Positions 55,125 through 64,000 of a stretch of 64,000 nt of DNA are shown piece by piece. The stretch covers positions 3,052,628 through 3,116,627 of the forward strand of contig BCHH01000002.1 of assembly GCA_001599595.1 (NCBI GenBank), given 5' to 3'. Made by a program: the position numbers and the translations under genes. Source of the stretch: Beverwykella pulmonaria. Taxonomy: Eukaryota; Ascomycota; Dothideomycetes; Pleosporales; Melanommataceae. The first letter of the stretch is position 1. The number at the start of each line of letters is the position of its first letter. The notes below the pieces were generated by a model. It had not been told where the DNA came from and made no database searches. It saw only the letters and a program-made list of their open reading frames with translations.

Positions 55125-55359
55125 TTAGAATCCCTTAGGGGTACTAGTTATACCATTGGGCTGTCTTGCTCGACAATTTACGCCACTACAGGTTTCAGAA
55201 CGGACTATACTGATGTAACTGCAAACTCGATTACTCGTATCCGTATGAGCTGAGGGATACAGGAAGCACTGATTCGCACTACCAGCTAGGCCTACCGTGG
55301 TGGAGACCTGAGCTGGTGTTGTTTCTATGTTGAAGGCTGCTTTAATAGGTGCTGGAACG
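55125..55359 (-). pseudogene. orphan Cys-rich exon (possible C-terminus of a secreted protein)
   Basis: From a TTACAG 3' splice site at 55360, one minus-strand frame reads 77 codons to a TAG at 55125, starting VPAPIKAAFNIETTPAQV and including CFLYPSAHTDTSNRVCSY and ETCSGVNCRARQPNG. Composition and four Cys look like a secreted protein's C-terminal exon. No upstream exon with ATG and signal peptide could be found before the GH35 gene, so it may be a fragment. The family is not recognised. Confidence 0.35.
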
Positions 55360-55557
55360 CTGTAACGACAACGTATCAAGTATTATTGTTTCAAAAGATA
55401 AAAATTAATTTCTTGTAATCTTGAACTGCAACATACATTCCAATTACACTGGAGAGTCGAGTGATCGCTGTAACCAAAAAGACGTCTGAATTATATATTT
55501 CTAGAATAGACATATATGTATACTGCTTACAATCGCATTTTAGCTGGCTGATCTCTT

Positions 55558-58500
55558 CTACGCATATGCCAACCTTTCTTTCGTCCATCCCGGTCGCAGA
55601 TAGTCGGAATCGAATCTTGAGTTCCAACTACTACCCACCACATACTGTTTCTCTAACTCAACTGTGATCGCCGCACCCTCATCTGATTGCGCCCAGACAC
55701 TCAAACCAATCGTGTTATCTCCAGCATAATTCAGCACACCCGGAGGAACTGGGAACCTCACCTCATTTCCAACCCAAGGATTGAATCTTCCATATTGATA
55801 GCCATTTACGAAGAGCTGTGCACGGACCTTCTTCGAGCCAGTAGCACCCAACACAAACGCGAGAGACACGTCAACCCCCTCAGGCACATGGAGAGGGAAG
55901 ACATGACGATAGAATTGTATGCCAGCACCCTTGAATCCGATCGATGGGACACTGGAATTCCACGCAGAGTCGTCGAAGCCAGGAAGATGCCAGCCAAGGC
56001 GCTCAGCTGTCAGACCTCCTTCATTCAAGGGGCCTCGAACGGGGTCGAGTTGAATCTCGTCTCCGCCTGCGGTTCCAGCGATCTTCCACTGGTAGAACGA
56101 AGCTGAACCATCCAGGCTTGCACTTAGAATCCCGCGCGGTAGCACAGCCCCTGCGCGCAAGTCGTGTCCCGTGTTATCCTGCGTGACGAGTAGAACGTTC
56201 GTGCCATTAGTGTGAACCATTCCGTTTGCAAAAGAGAGTGTCAAATTTCCTGTGCCCATCGTTGTATTCCCCAGGAAGGACCCCAGAAATTTTCCGTTAA
56301 GCCATGCGCTCCATCCAAAGGCAAGACCACCCTGCACTGAAAGGCGCACTGCCGTTGCAGACCCATTGAAATATCCACGGAAGAGATGGAAGCTGTTGTG
56401 AAAGTCATAGTCATCAACGTATAGCACTGGGAGCGTGTCAGGCTTTGTGGGGTTTGGCGTCGTCAAATGAGCAGCCTCTACCCATGCCGGGCCAGAATCG
56501 TCATAAGTAGACAATCTTTCGGGAAGAGTATCTTGGACCTTCCAGGAGTTTAGGGATGGAAGCTGAACCGCTCCCTTTACGTCGGCGATCTGAGCCGTAA
56601 TGCTTCCGTACGCTGTCCGAGACGTCTTCAGGGCTTTGCTGTTCCATGTGAGCGAATCGATGTGTTTGGATGTGAAGATCTCGATAGCCGTCGCGTTGGT
56701 ATTGTCACCAGTCAAAGCCAAGGTATCGCGTGTAACGGCAGCGCTGCGCACAAGATAGGGTCCTTGGACAAGTACTAAACCAATGATCAGCATAAATTCA
56801 AATCTGTTCGAGCGAAACATGAAATCATACTTGATTGATCAACAGGCGCAAATGGGCTGTCCGACAGGTTTGGTGCCCAGAAATAGTATGCAGATGTCTT
56901 GTCCGCAACGATGACTTTAACATGATTATCAAATTGGATTATGTTGAGTCCTGTGACTTGAGAGATACTTGCAACAACTCCATGGCTATCTTTGTAGAAT
57001 GTTGTGTTGGAAGCACCTTGGTTCTTCACCACGGTACCCGCTCGTGCAGCTTTGATGTGGAACTCAACCGATTCCCCAATACCAGTCCAAAGTACAAGTA
57101 CTGGACTGCCATCGATGATGGCGTATGTGAGAACCTCCGCAGTGGAGTACGTGAGTGTGCTTCGTCCAATCGCGAAATCGGTCACGAGAATCTTTGATTG
57201 GTGGCCGTTCAAGACAATGGATCCACTTTGTTGGGGGATAGTAAGATTCCCGATCGAAGTGCTCACGTGAAGCTTGAACGATTCTCGGGTGGAAGATGGT
57301 GAATATGAATGGATGGTAACGTAAAATGCAGCCTTAGTATCGGGATTGCGTAGTTCGCTTGCAGTGATGGCTGTATTTGTAGTATACGTGGTGCTGTTCC
57401 CGAGTCGTTCCGTTACTGTTAAGTCCTCCGCAACACGTGTGAACATAGCAAGATTCTTTGTTTCGTAATATTTGCTACCAATCAGTCGATTCTCGCTAAT
57501 CGGGGAAGAGTAGTCGTAACTCGTGGCAGTGACAGGGGCGGCAAGTGCTCCCCAATTTGTCCCGCCGTACATCATGTACAAACTGATTGCTGAAACTCTT
57601 TGGGAAATGAGATTACGGTAAAAGCTTGAAGGATATCATTAGCTGTTCTCCACATTAAGGATTAGGCAGACTCTTACATATTTGCAAAGTCGGCTCCTAT
57701 GTCTCCCGGACAGCCGCCGAGGGGTCCACCCCAGGGATTATATGAACCACCTTGGAACTCAGGGAAGAAGCTTGGCTGTGTAGGCGAGGTTTCCACGAAA
57801 TGGTCGTAGTAGTTGACAACTTGGTACGCAACATACTCTCCGTTCGTTCCAGTACACTCGTCGAGGTTACAGCTCCAGCAGGATGGGTAGCTGTCGAGTC
57901 CAGCGACATCGACATTTCCTGTTGCATTTGGCGCAAAGTCCTTAGACCAAGCCTTTGAGTTCATATTAGGGTCGTTGTGAATTAGTGGGATATTGACTCC
58001 GTTCTCTCTGGCAGAGGCTTCAAGGGCAGCCATGTATGTCCCTGCCGAAGTGTTTGGTATCTTCTTCTTGGGATCGCCCTCCCACTGCTCGCCGTACTCG
58101 TTCTCGATCTGGTAGACAAGAGCGTTTCCCCCATTTGTGACGAGATGCTTGCTGGTAAGAGCAGAGTAATTGGAGAAGTATGGCTCCCACGCAGCCGTGT
58201 ATCGAGGATCATCATCTCGTAGCCCACCATAAGCGCCAGTCGTTAACCAGAGTGGGAAGCCCCCAGCATTTGCCTCTGCATTGACATACGGCCCAGGTCG
58301 AACGATGATATACAGCCCGACTCGCTTCGCGATCTCAAACAACCTCGTGAAGTCGTGCCCTCCGGTCGTAAAGTCTAGAGTGTGATTATTGGCGCTGTGA
58401 TAGCCCCAATTTCCATAGAATGCGAATGCTGTGAACCCCGCAGCCTTAATTTTTTCGAGCAGGTCTTCCCACACTTCCGGTACAGGGATTCGCCAATAAT

Positions 58501-58696
58501 GGAGCTCTCCAGAAAAGACGAAAAGCCTTTTTCCGTTAACCTTGAAGCTGTAATGGTCCCATTGAACAACATCATTCAATCCATTGTCGTGAAGCGGCCA
58601 TTGAGATGGGGTCGTTGCTTGGGCCTGGACTCCGCTGGCAAAATATGCTGGCAAGGCAGCGAAGGCGAGGTAACTCAGGTTGCGGATGGCCCTCAT
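55558..58696 (-). CDS. GH35 beta-galactosidase, secreted
   Basis: Exons 58696-57678, 57624-56831 and 56774-55558, 1009 aa. It starts with a signal peptide (residues 1-25, ending SGVQA). The TIM-barrel has the substrate loop [18 protein letters not shown], the acid/base Glu200 in QIENEYG and the nucleophile Glu313 in [14 protein letters not shown]. Beta-sandwich domains follow, with [19 protein letters not shown] and a final jelly-roll ending WTKERLAYA. Many N-glycosylation sequons are present. Fungal enzymes of this family remove terminal beta-galactose from pectic galactans and xyloglucan outside the cell. The [10 protein letters not shown] loop before the nucleophile differs from the well-known LacA of Aspergillus, so it may belong to another clade. 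An intron joins FANI-FYRNL and one joins DQS-ILVQG; both are 53-56 bp. Confidence 0.95.
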
Positions 58697-60446
58697 CGTG
58701 TCGGTGAACAATCAAAGATGGAGCAATAGCGACCCCCGGTAATCCTGCGGCCATGCCGGCCTTTAAAGACCTAAGGCAGGACATAATCAATGCGGCGAAT
58801 TTGGGATTGACTCCACAGCGGAGGAGAAAGATGATGCGCACAAGTAACCCGCTGCGGGGGTGATTGCGACCGGGTATTAGCAAACCAAGAACCGGGAAAA
58901 TTGAAGTTAAGTCATTGCTTCGGGTTAGCGATATGCCGATGTCCTAGGGAGCAGATATTGAGCTTGCGTTGAAAAGGAATCATGAGAGACGAGACGGAAA
59001 AACTATTTGATGTAGTCACATCATTAGCGACAACGCTCGAGCCCCACGAGCGGAGGAGAGCGGTAGCACTACCCGAGGAAGCTCAGCATCATTGAGGCTC
59101 TCCGACCTGCCTCATGGGAATATTTAATGCAGCAAGTGCTACTAATCTAGCTATAGTTCGTGTCTGCAGACATCGCGACATCACTGTTAGGTAAGGGCAT
59201 ATGACGACATTATCATGCTTGATTTCTGGAGAACTTTACCCTTAGAGTTATATGTATGACTTCAAAACAAGAGGGCACATGCTTAATCTAGAATTCCTAG
59301 CCCACACACAAAAGGCATGATGCTGTGGTTTAACGTCCATTTGGAGAGCCCGAAGTCAACTTATCACATTTTGCTCACGTGGCTAAATCTATTGATTACG
59401 TAAATGAACCATTCTCGAGGTCGCATATTGTAGTCATTCCAAAATGACTAAGTTGGTTTTTGCTGTTATAAACGGAGTTTTTTAGAGCTAATCACGTTGG
59501 ATAGGGTTAGCTCTCGCCAGTTGGTTGAATAACGGCTACTGCAGTCATTCTTCGGGCGTAGCTGTGGGAAAGAGAGGCAGTGTTGGATTTCTTGCCAGAA
59601 GTGCCGAAGGAGATTGTGAACTAAGAATAAACAGAGGGCATAATTCAGGCCAGGAGTACTCGTGTTTCGTCTCCTTCAAGAGGTCCGTCGCTTGGAGGCT
59701 CTCTCAGATCATACCCCCCTACCAGCGTTGAGACAAAGCCAGCAATTGCTACCTCCACATCAAATGCGACGGCATGGATTGGATACAACCGTAGCAAGAG
59801 TCAATTTTCATCTTCCAACAGACTGACCACTCGTATCGCGAGCATATATATGTACAGGTAACTCACAATTAGACTTGCAGTCGCATTATCAGTTTTCCAA
59901 GTGATAGACATGGCGGTTGAGCTATGATTCTTTCCCAATTACATGTGTGATATTGAGACCCGAGGATTTATTCTACATATGGCCTTTTCAAGCTAAGTCC
60001 TATTTCTGAGGAGATACCTATGGGCAGGAATTATTCATGCGAATTAGATTAAATATGCTGGGGAGAGAGCGGAACTTTGACAGCAGGGAACCCTGACTAG
60101 CGAAAGCCGCTATGTGCTTCGTTTCGTGCCAGTAAACCAGGCGCGCGACTCAAACTGTATTCAGTTTAGCCTTTGCCATCCGGCTCACTCAATCCTCTAA
60201 GCGGAGAGATTTTATTCGCCAGATCAAACGAGCGGAGTAAGCGAGTACATGTCAGGAAAAGACTTTTGATAACACTGAAATTAGCACTGGCCGATCTCAC
60301 AGGTCTCCAGATATTAACCGTGTAAGCGTTAGTTTCTTGGACGGCTACTGTGCCACACTTAATGAGCTTGCTATTTAAACAACTCCCCATACCTTCATAA
60401 CAAGTCTTCAGCAGCTTTGGTCCTTGGCCGCGGCATATAAATCACG
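58697..60446. other. divergent intergenic, 1.75 kb
   Basis: Between the GH35 gene (-) and the SDR gene (+). No supported gene or repeat; short ORFs only (59525-59731 plus). Confidence 0.4.
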
Positions 60447-61489
60447 ATGGGGACAGTCATAATTACAGGCGCGAACGGCTCTCTTGCTATCCCAGCAACC
60501 GACTTCCTTCTTTCCAAATACCCTTCATGTACCGCGGTTCTCACCGTCAGGGACGACTCTGAGAATGATGCTAATACCAACCGACTGCGCTCGGTTGTCG
60601 CAAAACACCCAGACTCCATCTGCTCCATCCGTACGCTCGATCTCGCACGGCTCACCGATGTCCACAAATTCACGGATGCGATCCACTCGGACATCGCTAC
60701 AGGAAAGCTACAACCACTCGTGGCCATCATCTGCAATGCATTCACGTGGGACATGTCTGAAACCCTGAAATACACAGAGGATGGTTTCGAAAGAGCCATG
60801 GGCGTAAATCACATTGCGCAATTTGCCCTGACTCTTCGACTCTTGGGAGATCTGGATCCCAAACGCGGTCGGATCGTGTTCTTGGCCAGTGAGAGCCATT
60901 GGCCGGGGAGAGCTGGCTTCGAGAAATTTCCCCCTGTTATCCCAGAGGATCTCGACCTTCTCGTAAAACCTCATCCGGACAGGAAGGGAGAAGAGATTGG
61001 ACGAGGGTTTCAGCGGTACGGGTTGTCGAAGTTGGTAATAATAATGACAATGTACGAGCTGAATAGAAGACTCAAGAAGGTAAGGCAATCAATGTCGTAA
61101 TGTTTCATGGATACTGAATCATATCGCAGAGCAAGGATCTGGAAGGCATTTCCGCGCTAGCGGTGGACCCCGGTGGTCTTCTCGATTCTAGGGCGTTCGG
61201 TGAACAGCATGTGCCGCAGTTGTGGAAGATCCTTATCGGTATCGCGTACTACCTCCAACCGGTTCTCAAATACCTGATGCCGAACCTCCGACGAACATCC
61301 GAAGCTGCGAAAGAAATCGTTGAGTTAGCAGTCGGGCCACAATATGCAGGCCAAGAGGGGCACTTCGAAAGGGATCACAAGGCAGACAGTTCTCCGGATA
61401 GTCAGGATGAAAAGGTGCAGGCGGCACTGTGGAGGAAAAGCGTGGAATGGTGCAATATTGAACCGGAGGATACGGTTCTCCCGCTATAG
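60447..61489 (+). CDS. short-chain dehydrogenase/reductase (SDR)
   Basis: Exons 60447-61079 and 61130-61489 (50-bp GTAAGG..GCAG intron), 330 aa. It has the Rossmann start VIITGANGSLAIP (residues 5-16, with Ala in place of the usual third Gly), a CNAF segment at the NNAG-like position, the catalytic Ser in FLASESHW and YGLSK as the catalytic Tyr-x3-Lys. It resembles the retinol dehydrogenase-like and 3-keto-steroid reductase-like fungal SDRs. The C-terminal part includes a hydrophobic LIGIAYYLQPVLKYLMP stretch. The N-terminal TGxxGxL spacing suggests NADP(H), but this is not certain. No other biosynthetic enzymes are adjacent. The substrate is unknown. Confidence 0.85.
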
Positions 61490-62935
61490 AATACATATGT
61501 GTTCCTGAGTCGATCTCATGATGACTCAGAGCCTCAACCATCAACTATCAGCAACCTCATCAAGCAATCAATTCGGCTCCAGATTGTACAATTTTGCGAT
61601 TCCGCCCACCATAGTTCTCTGTTTTTGCTTGTTTGTAGATAGTTATCGCGCTTTGCGCTTGGATAAACAGCTAGCTTATGATTGACGCGCTTAGTGAGAT
61701 TTAGGATCATGTATCGACACTCACGGCAGCTCAAGAACCTGGCCAAGATAGCAGTCACGTGAACCCACTTCAAGTCTACACCTCCAAATACAACCTTGTT
61801 TTTCTAAAACCAACCTCCACACCTTGCTCAGGCCGATGAGATTGTATAGATGGAATATACAATGATTGGAACCGATAGGGTAATCCAGAATGGACCGGAA
61901 AGTCTACGCATTGCTCAAACAGCAGAGCCAATTTCTCTACCAGAAAAACTAGGGCGTGCTCAAGAGGAAGAAATGAGAGGAGATTGAAGATAAACGTGAC
62001 TTGAGAGGTCCAGAGTTATATGCCATTATTGAAGCTGAATAGAACAACAAGAAGCGGGTGTTCTCTGTATGTAACGATTGGGTCCAATCTTGATGCTGAT
62101 ACTCCCGGGGAGTTCAGCGGCTAGGAAATAGACGAAGTAGATAGTTTTGCCGGTGTTGTGATTATCATTATGGGCCAGGAGATTGTGGGTTTGCACAGTG
62201 CCGACATTAAGCTTACTCGGTATTGACAACGATTTTATTGAGCTTCAAGGTCGTTAGATTTAAGCGTTTCCCTATAACTAGAGTTACTACTCACAAATTT
62301 TCCTAACACCACCCGGTTGATATTCCGCCTCATAAGGTCCATGCTCGAGAATGTGACTTAGATCTAAAGCATGATACGCCAGCTAAACTGTGAATATAAG
62401 GACTAGCTTTGATTTCCTTCTAGTAACGATGCAAGCCAATGCAACGGGAAAGTGTATGTGTCTTATTATTGGGGGCTACTTCCTTTTGAGCAGAGGCCCA
62501 CTCTAGGGTCTCCACGTTGAGGGGTCGAGTCTATGTCGGCTTTCGTATTCAATATTGTCGTAGATAGTCTTCCGGTGCATGGCGTGCTCGGGGTTGGAGA
62601 ACACATGAAATTCAACAGAGCCGTATTGGAGGCTGGAATTGCACTACCCTTCGAAGTCGACGTTGCTGGCGGTAACAGAAGGGTTAAGGAAAACCTAGTC
62701 TCGACGCGTTTTTCTTCGGCCATTGTGGAGTGGATGATCATCCACAATTTCGTCGCTTATCCGCAACAGAAATTAGAACGTTCTTCACGCAAACGTAAAT
62801 GACCGAAATGAAGAGGTGTACTGGACATATAGCAGATGGGTAGGTTGGGAAATGTAGGTTTGTTTTGTCTATAACGGAATCTGTTTATGGTCATCATTAC
62901 ATTTTATGTCTAGCGGGACCACTCTCATATCTCCA
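61490..62935. other. intergenic, unsupported ORFs
   Basis: Two open frames are mildly coding-like: 62533-62802 (+, MSAFVFNIVVDSLPVHGV) and 62026-62229 (-, with LPGSISIKIGPNRYIQRT). Neither has a recognised domain or splice partners. Confidence 0.3.
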
Positions 62936-64000
62936 TCAGTGAGTATTGCGGAGCCCAGCATTATACGCAAATAGGCTGGCAATAATTGCAACAGCAGCGA
63001 TGCCAGTGGAAGCTGCAAATGAGTATCTAATGCCGTCATAGTACACTAAGCGAGCTTTGTATTGGATGTCTGGGGGAAGATGTCGAAGTGCGATCACGGA
63101 ATGTCTGATTTCCTCGATGACCTATAAGTCGCATTAGAGATCTATATAGAGTGTATAGTGAGTCGGGCTATACCTTTTCCTTGTTAGGTATTCCGATCAA
63201 AACATGAGGCAATCGCCACTTCAGTGTGTTCTGGACGATCGCTGCGGTTATGGCAACGCCCCATACACTGCCTAGTGAACGGATGAGGTATACAGTGGAA
63301 GCGGACACTGCATGTTCTGTTCTCTTGTTAGCCATCAGGTCGTGGTTGCTCCAATAGCCGCTTACCAGCGTGGTCAAACGATGCCAGCGTTGTGAATAGT
63401 ATAGCAGGATATATGATTCCCTGTCCAAGATTGGCAGGGAAAATATATACCAGATACTTCCACTGGTTGTCATAAAAGGAGAGAGAGGTAACGAGGCCGT
63501 TCCCGAATGTTAACAACACCGCGCCAAATTGAACCAAAGGGATCAACTTTCCCCACCGAGACATTACGACGCCTGATATGAGGCCTCCAATGGGGGTGGC
63601 GAGAGACGGAATTGCAAGACGAGCGCCGGCTTTGGTGGCAGACTCGAGGAGAACTACTTGGAAGAAGAGTGGTAGCATGAAGAGGTACTGCGATCATTTA
63701 GCGCTGTTATTCTAGGTGAGAGGTATTTAGAGCTCACTGCATATGCCGCTGTGCCTGCACAAACATTTGCAATCTGTATCGAGACTGGATTGCGTCCGTA
63801 CAGCTGGCGAAGCGGAATCACAGGGATAGCTGTCGTCTTTGCTTCGACTAGAACAAACAGTCCTAAGAGCACGAAGCTGCCGACAAGCGAGCCGATAACC
63901 CATCCATTGCTCCATGGTAGCTCATTTCCGCCCAAGCTGAGACCCACGAGCTGAATAGATATCGCAGTGACTAGCAGGAGCGCGCCCGTGAAGTCGACTC
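62936..64000 (-). CDS. MFS transporter (DHA2-like, 14-helix drug:H+ antiporter type), 5' end outside window
   Basis: Partial, C-terminal half only; the gene continues past base 64000. Exons (minus): from 64000 to 63738, 63687-63366, 63307-63174 and 63121-62936. Introns are 50-58 bp and all keep the frame. Helices include VDFTGALLLVTAISIQLVGL, SLVGSFVLLGLFVLVEA, LFMLPLFFQVVLLESATKAG and a final AAVAIIASLFAYNAGL. The motif LPLFFQVVLLESATKAGARL, with SRWGKLI, is typical of the second half of fungal DHA2 family exporters (drug and toxin efflux or vacuolar amino-acid transport). The C-terminus ends GLRNTH. Substrate unknown. No neighbouring biosynthetic genes are visible within the window. Confidence 0.88.

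Overview
This window is nuclear DNA of a filamentous ascomycete (Pezizomycotina). The evidence is many short GT-AG introns (about 45-110 bp), CACC-type contexts at several start codons, fungal-only families (DUF6594-type membrane protein, psi-factor oxygenase, SAT4-type rhodopsin-like protein, TSC13 enoyl reductase, fused TRP5) and transition mutations typical of RIP in repeats. Genus cannot be fixed from sequence alone. I assembled gene models by hand, joining exons by splice signals and frame.

Layout. 0.7-4.6 kb: a caspase-fold protease (-), a small SH3-like protein (+) and a DUF6594-type membrane protein (+). 5-8.5 kb: a solo LTR, four hairpin units and a PQ/GH-rich ORF. 8.5-15.5 kb: a small secreted/membrane protein (-), a diphosphoinositol polyphosphate Nudix hydrolase (-), arginyltransferase ATE1 (+) and TSC13 (+). 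16.8-20.3 kb: a dioxygenase-P450 oxylipin synthase. 20.3-23.6 kb: a repeat island with one copy of a 1,393-bp element, a broken small gene, a second solo LTR and a diverged relative of the element. 23.6-31 kb: a kinase-like protein (-) divergent from a PD-(D/E)XK-like protein (+), a tetraspanin-like protein (+) and a flavin monooxygenase (-). 32.4-38.5 kb: bifunctional tryptophan synthase TRP5 and an SPX-domain phosphate transporter. 39.5-45 kb: a secreted beta-propeller, a membrane protein and a rhodopsin-like membrane protein. 46.3-49.7 kb: the second 1,393-bp element copy next to a coiled-coil protein gene. 50-55.5 kb: Tc1/mariner relics, a carboxylesterase pseudogene, a secreted nicotinamidase-like enzyme and an orphan exon. 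55.5-64 kb: a GH35 beta-galactosidase, an SDR and a 5'-truncated MFS transporter that runs off the window.

There is no single operon-like cluster. Core metabolic genes (TRP5, TSC13, ATE1, phosphate transport) are interspersed with accessory genes and repeats. The most distinctive feature is the 1,393-bp repeat family: two equal-length copies with short terminal inverted repeats and 2-bp target duplications, each 60-120 bp downstream of a stop codon, carrying telomere-like TTAGGGG repeats and no transposase, plus a third degenerate relative. Two solo LTRs with perfect 5-bp target duplications and a quartet of hairpin repeats with symmetric arm changes are also notable.
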